Below, one piece after another: positions 1 through 6,185 of a DNA stretch of 9,679 nt. Below the pieces are notes generated by a model. That model was given only the letters and a program-made list of their open reading frames with translations. It was not told where the DNA came from and did no database searches. The DNA comes from an uncultured Prevotella sp. (GTDB lineage: Bacteria; Bacteroidota; Bacteroidia; Bacteroidales; Bacteroidaceae). Numbering within the stretch: the first letter of the stretch is position 1; each line of letters opens with the position of its first letter. The position numbers and the translations under genes were made by a program. The stretch covers positions 1 to 9,679 of the forward strand of contig CAJMAO010000062.1 in assembly GCA_905211345.1 (NCBI GenBank). The letters are read 5' to 3'.

Positions 1-1046
1 CGCTCGAAAAGCGAGCCGCGGCAGTTGTCAAGACAGATGCCACTGAGCGACTCACAGGCCACGGCCGACAGCGTTTCGTCCTGCTGTACGACGGCGGGCA
101 GCTGCTTGTGGTCGCCCGTAAGCACGAACTTACGTATGCGGCAAACTTCCTTACCGTCGCCGCCAGGACGGTGGGCGGCCAGCAATCCTACGATGTCAGG
201 CTCCAATATCTGCGACGCCTCGTCGACAACGGCCAGCGTAAACGCTTTCAAATCGAATATATAAGGGCGTGCGGCAAGCATCGACGTGGTGCCGGTTATA
301 ACGGGAACCGACATTATACGTTCCCTCATCGACCGCAGGTCGTGGCATGTCTTGACCGTTTCCGACAATAAATGGGACTTGCTTTGGCTGCTAGCCGAAT
401 ACTCGCTGCTTATACGGATATAATCTATGCCTGCGTCGTCAAGCATGGCGCACAGCTCGTCGACGGCCCTGTTGGTGTACGCCGTGAGCAATACCGAAGC
501 GCCGGGGCGCGTCAGTTCCTCCTCGACTATGAAGCGTATGGCCATCGAAGTCTTACCCGTGCCGGGCGGGCCTACGAGCAGAAAGTAGTCGTTTGCTTGG
601 CGCACGCGCAGCAGCACGTCGTCGTAAGCCTCATTATACGGCCTCGACAGGTCGGCCGAAGCGTCTTTCTCAGGCGCGCGACGAGCCAGTAAGAGATCCT
701 TGCGGGCTGGCGGAGCCGTGACAAACTCGTGCAACGCGCGCGCCGACGAGCCGGCCGACGCGCCGCCGTCAGCATGTTCAACGGCGTAAAACAGCCCGTC
801 GCCGTCGCCCTGTACGGGCAGTATGGCAGGGTTGCCCTGCGGGTTTACGAGAGCAAGGGTTATCTCGGTAGTGTGCAGTTCGGTCACACAGGCTTTGTAA
901 AGAATGCTCCGCCTTACGTCGGGTTCTTCCCCTTCACGGTAAGGATAGAGGTAAACCATGTCGCCGCGGCGGAAGTTAGGCAGGAATGTGTCGCCCTGCT
1001 GGGGCACTGACAGCGTCAAAACGCCCGCCGCATCGCCGGCCGACGG
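1..1046 (-). CDS. Dna2-like nuclease-helicase, C-terminal SF1 helicase part (partial, separated from its N-terminus by a frameshift)
   Basis: On the minus strand this frame is open from about 1046 through the window start and encodes a superfamily 1B (Upf1/Dna2-like) DNA helicase core. In order I see a linker with GDTFLPNFRRGD, the Walker A motif GPPGTGKTS (546-572), motif Ia TAYTNRAVDEL (453-485), the Walker B/motif II VVDEAS (213-230) and motif III GDHKQLP (96-116). Later motifs lie outside the window. In Bacteroidetes this helicase is normally the C-terminal half of one long polypeptide whose N-terminal half is the PD-(D/E)XK nuclease encoded just upstream (1016-2689), so this is not a separate gene: there is no start codon or ribosome site of its own, and the two frames overlap. 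Expected role is ATP-driven unwinding of DNA flaps or ends so that the nuclease part can cut. The helicase assignment is firm from the motifs; the Dna2 label follows from the nuclease fusion. Confidence 0.85.
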
Positions 1047-2689
1047 GTCGTGATGCGCAGTCCGGTATATATGTTGCCGGTCTCTATCTTCTCGGCCAGC
1101 GGCATGTTCCAAAGGTCGGCCGCGCAGCTGCTTATGCCCTCGCGCGAACCTGTCTTGCCTATTATGCGCTCACGGGCGGCAAACGTCATCATCGCGCAGA
1201 AGTACTCACGTTCAAGCGGTTGCAGGCTTTTCAACGGATTGGTGACAGCCTCAAGCTCGGGCAGCAGCCACCTTTCATAATACGTGTCATGGCGCTTGGC
1301 CGTGTTGACGGTATCCGGCGTAAGCAGCGGGAGCACCTTCCCGAAGCCCTCGCGGGCAATCATGAAGTCGGTGGCGACTATCTTGTTGCGCAGCTCGACG
1401 GCCTCACGAAACAGTTGGCGGTAAAAAGCTACGGCCAGCAGACCGTCTTCGGGCTTGTATTTGGAGTAAAGCAGGCGCATGTCGGTGCGGTCGAAACCCA
1501 GCCTGAAGTTATATCTCAACACTCCGGCGTAAAGCAACAGCTGCACGTAATGCGGCTCCAGCTGGCGGCTGCCGTGGGCTCCGGGGCGACCGGAGGCAAT
1601 GTTGTAGTTCTTGCCCGACTTTTGCTCGACTAGCAGGCGCATGTCGGTAGTCATCAGGTCGACACGCCCCTGCAGCCCGAGAGCCTCGCAGACGAACGAC
1701 GGTTCGAGCACGGCTAGGCGGCGGTCATGGTCGGCGAACATCACGCTGACGGCCTGCCGTATGTTGGCGGCCTGCTCCCTTGCGGCCTGCATGAAGCCCG
1801 CCGCGTCAAAACCATCGCACGAACAGTATTCTAGGGCATGCCCGGCGAAGTTTGAACGCACCGCTGCGGCAAGGTCGAAGGCATCGCCTTGGTTTATAAT
1901 ACCGTCGAGAACGGCGCTTGCGAGATTACCCAACAGTATCGGCTGGCTGACATCCCGGCGGCGCATCTGCGACAGGAAGCATGTCAGGGGGTGGTGCCCG
2001 TAGTCCTTGAAGCAGGCAGCCAGCGAGCTGATGTCAAGCAGATAGTCGGGCTCAACGACCACGATGCCGGGCACGACAACGGCCCCTACGCCCTCGACCG
2101 ACATGCCTCCGGCAGGATCCATACGGCTCATCTTGCAGTCCAACAGGTTCATCTGCAACCCCTCGCGCAACATCTTGCGCACGTGTACAAGATGTTCGGC
2201 CTGAACGTCGACGGCCAGCAGCGGCACTGAAAGCCCCTGCTCAGCGGTCACGTATACATAATCGTCGTCCCAAGCGACGACTATGCAGCGCACGTAACGC
2301 ACGTCCAAGCCCTCCGCACGCATGCCCGTCCTGTCGTCCATAGGCAGCAGGCGCAACAGCTCATGCGGCACTCCGCAACCCGTAACGGCCGAAACGAAAC
2401 GGGCTAGGGCCTTCATGTCATACATGAAATCGCCCCGCTCAACTACGTCGGAACTGTTGCTGTGGCGGCGCATGGCCTGTATGGCTATGCGGTCGGACAG
2501 TTTAACGTTGTGCTTGCGGCAAAGAAAATCGACCTGAGAAAACAGGTTGCCGTAAGCCTGCCCCGAACCGCTGAGCCCCTCGTGGCAAGCCAACGCCAAA
2601 GTCTCGTGAGCCATCTTGTTGGCAGCGCGCGGCCCTGCGGAGTCACGGATGCTGATTATTTCGAGTATGCGGACGAAAAGATAATTCAT
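1016..2689 (-). CDS. Dna2-like nuclease-helicase, N-terminal PD-(D/E)XK nuclease part (frame ends early at a frameshift)
   Basis: The 557-residue frame is the N-terminal half of a Bacteroidetes Dna2-type nuclease-helicase. A Cas4/RecB-like nuclease motif is visible: GRVD with Asp344, then VEQKSGK with Glu355 and Lys357, followed by the QLEPHYVQLLLYAGV helix typical of this fold. The start at 2689 gives MNYLFVRILEI; I know of no better upstream start, and the AT-rich leader has no Shine-Dalgarno, as is usual in this phylum. The frame ends at a TGA (1016-1018) after a tail, RRPAMRRAF, that fits no helicase, while the -1 frame continues as an SF1 helicase. One extra base in the GGG run at 1045-1047 would restore ITTPSAGDAAGV and a single protein. 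It lies 112 nt downstream of the hydrolase gene on the same strand and could be co-transcribed, with heptameric repeats between. Either a real disabling mutation or a sequencing/assembly error would explain the break. Confidence 0.85.
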   Translation of the reverse strand: MNYLFVRILEIISIRDSAGPRAANKMAHETLALACHEGLSGSGQAYGNLFSQVDFLCRKHNVKLSDRIAIQAMRRHSNSSDVVERGDFMYDMKALARFVSAVTGCGVPHELLRLLPMDDRTGMRAEGLDVRYVRCIVVAWDDDYVYVTAEQGLSVPLLAVDVQAEHLVHVRKMLREGLQMNLLDCKMSRMDPAGGMSVEGVGAVVVPGIVVVEPDYLLDISSLAACFKDYGHHPLTCFLSQMRRRDVSQPILLGNLASAVLDGIINQGDAFDLAAAVRSNFAGHALEYCSCDGFDAAGFMQAAREQAANIRQAVSVMFADHDRRLAVLEPSFVCEALGLQGRVDLMTTDMRLLVEQKSGKNYNIASGRPGAHGSRQLEPHYVQLLLYAGVLRYNFRLGFDRTDMRLLYSKYKPEDGLLAVAFYRQLFREAVELRNKIVATDFMIAREGFGKVLPLLTPDTVNTAKRHDTYYERWLLPELEAVTNPLKSLQPLEREYFCAMMTFAARERIIGKTGSREGISSCAADLWNMPLAEKIETGNIYTGLRITTRRPAMRRAF

Positions 2690-2801
2690 GATTATAATTC
2701 ATAATTCATGAATTCACAATTCATAATTCACAAATATCGCACGCCGTGAAGCGCAATCTGAAAAGGCGATTATGAATTATGAATTGTGAATTATGAATTG
2801 T
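2681..2801. repeat. AT-rich heptameric repeat block with 18-bp inverted repeat
   Basis: Two clusters of a 7-nt unit face each other. The left cluster (2684-2732) has copies of ATTCATA/ATTCATG/ATTCACA; the right one (2771-2800) has four units of TATGAAT/TGTGAAT. Positions 2716-2733 and 2784-2801 form a perfect 18-bp inverted repeat with about 50 nt between the arms. The block fills the gap between the hydrolase stop and the dna2 start, and the dna2 ATG (2687-2689 on the minus strand) is itself part of a repeat unit. A hairpin in the minus-strand transcript could dampen or stabilise downstream expression, but that is inference. Confidence 0.8.
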
Positions 2802-3809
2802 TTACTGTCCTCCCAGGCGGCCAAAATACTCTATTATCTCCTCCCAAGTCTTGAAAGTGTCGTCGCCGAAGCGGACGAGAGTGCCCGAGAAGTCGGCCGC
2901 TCCGCAGTCGGTTGACGGGTCGATGAGATAGTCGCCGTAAAGAAGGTCCTTACGGTTGGTGAATATCAGGTGGTTCCAAGCGGGCACGTTGACCACGTCG
3001 TTAACCCAATCGGTAACTCCGGCCACGTAATCATCGCCGTATGAAGGCGACGGGGCGACGATGTAAACGTCGTAATACTCAAGCAGGAAGCCCAGCGCCT
3101 TCATCGCGCTCGACTGCTGGTTGCCTCGGCTGTCGCGCATGGCGTCGATGCCGATGTAGACAATAGGCCGCTGGCGACCCGACCGGCGGTCGTCAATCCA
3201 GCGGATAACGGGTATCACGGAGTGCAGCAGCACGCTGTCATTCATCCTGTGGCCGCCGTGGAAACTGATGGCGTTGCGGTAATGCGAGGCGAACAGCGGC
3301 ATGGTGTGTACAAGCTCGTCTTCGTCGCCGAACAGGCCGAACACCCTGTCACGGCTCTCCTCCTCGGTCACGGCCGAGAAGCAACGGCGCGTCATCTCCT
3401 TGTATTCCTCGACAAGGGCCTTGGTCACTATGAACTCCTGCACGCCGTCCTGACGCGGGTTAAGGAAAGTGTTGTGGCCCAGCATACCGTGCTTAAGCAT
3501 GGTGTCGCCTATCTGGAAAGCCGGGTTTACCAGTATCCTGTCCCTGCCGTAGAGCATCTCGGCGTACATTCCGCCCATCGACGTGCCTATGACGAGGTCG
3601 GGGTCGGCCTCGGCGCAGGTGGCTTCGAGCAGCTCGAAGGCTTCGGCCGGATGCAGCGGAAGGTCGGGAGCTACGATCTTGGCACCGGGCATCATCTCGC
3701 GCAACTTGGCCACCGTGCCCGAACTGCCCGACGAGGCGAAGCCGTGAACGTAAAGAACAGTCTTGCCCCTCATCATCGAAGGAAACTGTATCTTGTAATT
3801 TATTTCCAT
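2802..3809 (-). CDS. YqiA-like alpha/beta-hydrolase with degenerate 5'(3')-deoxyribonucleotidase-like C-terminal domain
   Basis: 335 residues in two parts. Residues 1-205 resemble the YqiA/UPF0227 esterase family: an early VLYVHGFASSGSSGT loop, the nucleophile elbow GTSMGG (Ser77), an acid in GDEDELVH (Asp162 or Asp164) and His187 in GGHRM make a plausible Ser-Asp-His triad. Residues 216-335 resemble the C-terminal half of NT5C-type HAD deoxyribonucleotidases: VYIGIDAMRD matches motif I, NRKDLLYGDYLID matches the Lys/acid region, and the end FGDDTFKTWEEIIEYF is typical. Yet the nucleophile Asp of motif I is Gly220, one motif III acid is Pro298, and the cap segment is missing, so this half is probably not a nucleotidase. 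No signal peptide or membrane segment is seen, so it is likely cytoplasmic. The start is supported by a promoter about 34 nt upstream. The native substrate is unknown. Confidence 0.85.
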   Translation of the reverse strand: MEINYKIQFPSMMRGKTVLYVHGFASSGSSGTVAKLREMMPGAKIVAPDLPLHPAEAFELLEATCAEADPDLVIGTSMGGMYAEMLYGRDRILVNPAFQIGDTMLKHGMLGHNTFLNPRQDGVQEFIVTKALVEEYKEMTRRCFSAVTEEESRDRVFGLFGDEDELVHTMPLFASHYRNAISFHGGHRMNDSVLLHSVIPVIRWIDDRRSGRQRPIVYIGIDAMRDSRGNQQSSAMKALGFLLEYYDVYIVAPSPSYGDDYVAGVTDWVNDVVNVPAWNHLIFTNRKDLLYGDYLIDPSTDCGAADFSGTLVRFGDDTFKTWEEIIEYFGRLGGQ

Positions 3810-3842
3810 TTCTTATAGTTCTTTTTCAAGTCAAACGGACAT

Positions 3843-3871
3843 GCAAAAATAGCCATTTTCCGCCGCACAAA
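3843..3871 (-). promoter_or_regulatory. Bacteroidetes-type promoter for the YqiA-like gene
   Basis: On the minus strand TATTTTTGC (3843-3851) matches the -7 consensus TAnnTTTGC. A TTTG (3868-3871) lies 16 nt upstream as a candidate -33 box, slightly closer than usual. Transcription would start near 3836, leaving a leader of about 27 nt before the ATG at 3809. Confidence 0.6.
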
Positions 3872-3920
3872 ATCATGTCCGCACGTTAAAAGTAGTTACA
3901 CCCGCAACCGACGCCCGCGC

Positions 3921-4008
3921 GAAAGGCCGTCTTTTACCTTCCAAAAGGCCGCAAATCGCAACGCAAAAGGCCACCTTTTACAAGCTAAAAGGTGGCCTTT
4001 TGCAAAGC
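3921..4008. repeat. Four tandem 22-nt repeat units, consensus AAAAGGCCnnCTTTTnC
   Basis: Units start at 3921, 3943, 3965 and 3987, each 22 nt and each beginning (G/A)AAAGG. Most units contain a small palindrome of their own (AAAAGG-nnn-CCTTTT), perfect in units 3 and 4. Unit 2 is the most diverged. From memory, similar AAAAGGCC-rich repeats are common between genes in Prevotella; I could not check this here. Confidence 0.75.
3963..4003. terminator. Perfect 18-bp hairpin, likely bidirectional terminator for the M16 peptidase gene
   Basis: Positions 3963-3980 pair perfectly with 3986-4003 around a 5-nt loop (CAAGC). The A and T runs lie inside the stem, so it resembles a bidirectional rho-independent terminator. 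It lies 84 nt downstream of the M16 peptidase stop on the minus strand and upstream of the YqiA-like gene promoter, which is where a transcription end is expected. It is formed by the last two and a bit units of the 22-nt repeat, so its role as a terminator may be incidental. Confidence 0.6.
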
Positions 4009-4086
4009 GTCTGATTATCAACATGTTAGCCGGTCATGACAAACAGCCTTGAAAACGGCGGAAAATCATGGCTTAAAAATATTTTT

Positions 4087-5316
4087 TCATACGAACATAA
4101 GCGTGGTAAGCCTGTCCTTGGCGAACACTTCCCGGGCCACGGCCTGTATGCCTTCGGCCGTCACCTCGTCGACGCGCGCCATGAGGCGGGCGGGGTCTTT
4201 CTCTATGCCGTGGTGCAAATAGCTGCGGCCTAAATCTATGGCGAAGCTCTCACGGTTGTCGCACGCCACGCCTATCTGCCCCTTTATCTGCCGCTTGGCG
4301 GCGGCTAAAGCTGTGGCGGACAGTGGCTTCGAGGCCATCTTGTCAAGCTCGCGCGCCACAAGGCGGCGGCACTTCGCCACATCGTGAGGGTCGCATCCGA
4401 AGTAGACACACCACAGGCCGGTGTCTGAATAGGCAACCATCGAGCTGTCGACGGTGTACACCAGTCCGTGCTTCTCGCGCAAGGCGATGTTCAGGCGGGC
4501 GTTCATGCCCGGGCCGCCGAGCATGTTGTTCATCAGGTAAAGCGTAAAACGGCGGACGTCGTGTACGCCGTAGGCGCGGTTGCCTATCATCACGTGAGCC
4601 TGATGCGTGCCGTGGTTTATCGTCTCCAAACGCGGTTCGTAAGGCGGAACGGCGGCCGCGCCGCGCCCTTCGCGCAACGGGGCGCATACGGGGAAGTCGG
4701 ACGTCGCCTTCTCAAGAAGCCTCACCAAGCGGTTGAAACTGATGTCGCCGTAGGCGAAAAACACCGCGTTCTCGGGGCGGTAGAACCGCCCGGTAAAGCG
4801 CTTTACGTCGTCGCTCGTATAACGCCTGAGCCGGTCTTGAGTGCCAAGAATGTTGTGGCCGAGGGGATGACCGTCGAACACCACGTTCTCAAACTGGTCG
4901 TAAATAAGCTCGGCAGGCGAGTCGTTGTAACTCTCAATCTCGTCGCACACCACCTCGATTTCCTTCTCAAGCTCGGCCTGCGGATACGTGCTGCGCAGCA
5001 CGATGTCACACAGCAGGTCGACGGCGCGCGGCAGGTGCTCCCTCAGTATAGCCGCGTAAAACACCGTGTCCTCCTTATTCGTGAAAGCGTTAAGGTCGCC
5101 GCCCACGCTCTCCAAGCAGTTGAGCACCTGCATCGGGCGGCGTCGCACGGTGCCCTTGAACGTGGCATGTTCGCAGAAGTGTGCCAAGCCCTCCTCGCCC
5201 GGCAGCTCGTCGCGCGTGCCGGCGCGCACCCCGAAACCGCAATATACCACAGGCGAGGCCGACGCAAGATGTATCACGCGCAGCCCGCAGCCTAAAGTGT
5301 AAGTGTTGTATTTCAT
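4087..5316 (-). CDS. M16 family zinc metallopeptidase (pitrilysin/processing-peptidase type)
   Basis: A 409-residue single-unit M16 peptidase, the usual size of bacterial processing-peptidase-like members. The inverted zinc motif HxxEH is intact: His46, catalytic Glu49 and His50 in HFCEHATFKGT, and the third ligand Glu126 in CDEIESYNDSP, 75 residues after His50 as in active members. The C-terminal half has the conserved LREKHGLVYTVDSSMVAYSDTG stretch (about 260-285) that completes the substrate site. No signal peptide or lipobox is seen, so it probably works in the cytoplasm, digesting peptides or trimming precursors; the substrate is unknown. It is transcribed alone on the minus strand, divergently from the R-M operon, from a -7 element only about 11 nt from its start codon. 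The family assignment is very safe. Confidence 0.95.
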   Translation of the reverse strand: MKYNTYTLGCGLRVIHLASASPVVYCGFGVRAGTRDELPGEEGLAHFCEHATFKGTVRRRPMQVLNCLESVGGDLNAFTNKEDTVFYAAILREHLPRAVDLLCDIVLRSTYPQAELEKEIEVVCDEIESYNDSPAELIYDQFENVVFDGHPLGHNILGTQDRLRRYTSDDVKRFTGRFYRPENAVFFAYGDISFNRLVRLLEKATSDFPVCAPLREGRGAAAVPPYEPRLETINHGTHQAHVMIGNRAYGVHDVRRFTLYLMNNMLGGPGMNARLNIALREKHGLVYTVDSSMVAYSDTGLWCVYFGCDPHDVAKCRRLVARELDKMASKPLSATALAAAKRQIKGQIGVACDNRESFAIDLGRSYLHHGIEKDPARLMARVDEVTAEGIQAVAREVFAKDRLTTLMFV

Positions 5317-5326
5317 AATCCAAGAT

Positions 5327-5335
5327 GCAAAAATA
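5327..5335 (-). promoter_or_regulatory. -7 promoter element for the M16 peptidase gene
   Basis: The minus strand reads TATTTTTGC here, matching TAnnTTTGC. Only 10 nt lie between it and the ATG (5314-5316), so the mRNA would have a leader of just a few bases. No clear TTTG -33 box is seen; TTAAAC around 5351-5357 is the nearest candidate. Confidence 0.55.
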
Positions 5336-5360
5336 CGGGTTTTTCACGAGTTTAACACGA

Positions 5361-5397
5361 TATGCGACATACAAAAACATTTTTTTAGTAACTTTGC
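5361..5397 (+). promoter_or_regulatory. R-M operon promoter with candidate operator
   Basis: TAACTTTGC (5389-5397) is a perfect TAnnTTTGC -7 element, 28 nt before the endonuclease ATG. Upstream, TATGCGACATA (5361-5371) is an inverted repeat with 4-bp arms ending about where the -33 box should be, and CACGA is directly repeated at 5345 and 5356. These are the obvious places for a regulator such as the HTH on the methyltransferase to bind. The -7 call is strong; the operator is a guess. Confidence 0.6.
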
Positions 5398-5425
5398 AAA
5401 ATACAACAAATATAGGATTTTGACG

Positions 5426-6181
5426 ATGAAGAACTATAATCTTGGATTTATCTCAAACGAAGACATCTTCAACCATGTAAGGAATACGGCGATGCAATAT
5501 AGGCGCAGCATTAACCTAAAAGAATTCAACAAAAACCTAATAGACCCCATCAAATTGACGTTTGATTCAAAAATATACGGACAATCATTGGAAGAAACAA
5601 TAAAATCGGAGTGCATAAGACAAATAGACAAGTCAAACAACAACTGCATAGGGTACTTCCACCAACACCTTTTCAAATATGCCGGGAATGGCTGGATTGT
5701 GCCGGAAAACGGCCAACAGGGAGGTTTCGACGTTCTGAATGACAAGCTGCACATATATGTGGAGATGAAAAACAAGCACAATACGATGAACAGTTCAAGT
5801 GGGTCGGACACATATATAAAGATGCAAAACAAAATATTGCGTGACGACAAGGCTGTCTGCCTGCTTGTGGAAGTAATTGCAAAACGGTCACAGGACATTG
5901 TATGGAAAGTAACGGTAAACAGCAATGGACACAAAGAGAAATTCTCGCACGAACGGATAAGGCGTATGTCAATAGACAAATTTTATGGGAAAGTCTTTAA
6001 TGACAAGCTCGCATTTTTCAAACTTTGCAAGGTTCTTCCTGACGTGTTGGACGATGTCATATCAGAAGACCCTGCCACGATGCTGACAACGACCGTTTAT
6101 GACGAGCTTGACAAGACTGATTTCTATAAAAGCCTATACCTGCTGGCATTCAAAACATACGAGGGCTTTGAAAACTTTTAG
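5426..6181 (+). CDS. Eco47II-family type II restriction endonuclease (predicted GGNCC specificity)
   Basis: 251 residues starting MKNYNLGFISNEDIFNHV and resembling Eco47II/Sau96I-type endonucleases, which cut GGNCC. The likely catalytic PD-(D/E)XK site is Asp102 in QQGGFDVL with Glu113 and Lys115 in YVEMKNKHNTMNSSS, a block I recognise as characteristic of this family. IGYFHQHLFKY and RIRRMSIDKFYGKVF are other conserved-looking stretches. The ATG at 5426 is chosen because the family begins there, AGGA stands upstream, and the -7 promoter element (5389-5397) would lie inside any longer version starting at 5303. The methyltransferase gene follows after 4 nt. The gene is clearly more AT-rich than its neighbours (19 G/C in the 60 bases from 5581, against 35 in the 60 from 4681), which suggests transfer. 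No frame damage is seen. The family is confident; the exact recognition site rests on family membership. Confidence 0.9.
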   Translation: MKNYNLGFISNEDIFNHVRNTAMQYRRSINLKEFNKNLIDPIKLTFDSKIYGQSLEETIKSECIRQIDKSNNNCIGYFHQHLFKYAGNGWIVPENGQQGGFDVLNDKLHIYVEMKNKHNTMNSSSGSDTYIKMQNKILRDDKAVCLLVEVIAKRSQDIVWKVTVNSNGHKEKFSHERIRRMSIDKFYGKVFNDKLAFFKLCKVLPDVLDDVISEDPATMLTTTVYDELDKTDFYKSLYLLAFKTYEGFENF

Positions 6182-6185
6182 GGAA

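Noticed and set aside
1016..1046. Programmed -1 frameshifting in the Dna2-like gene
   Set aside because: The GGGCGTTTTGA stretch before the stop is not a proper X-XXY-YYZ slippery site, and the two frames already diverge from expected sequence about 30 nt earlier, near 1045.
986..1633. A 215-codon plus-strand frame opposite the Dna2-like gene
   Set aside because: It lies wholly antisense to recognisable nuclease sequence and has no motif of its own.
3921..4008. A short CRISPR array
   Set aside because: Units adjoin directly with a 22-nt period and no spacers, and no cas genes are seen; the Dna2-like nuclease is Cas4-like only in fold.
4468..5295. A 275-codon open frame on the plus strand, antisense to the M16 peptidase
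   Set aside because: It mirrors a well-conserved peptidase gene in GC-rich DNA, has no family motif and no promoter. It is a shadow frame.
5303..5425. A 41-codon N-terminal extension of the endonuclease
   Set aside because: It would overlap the M16 peptidase start and contain the operon's -7 promoter element; the family N-terminus matches the ATG at 5426.
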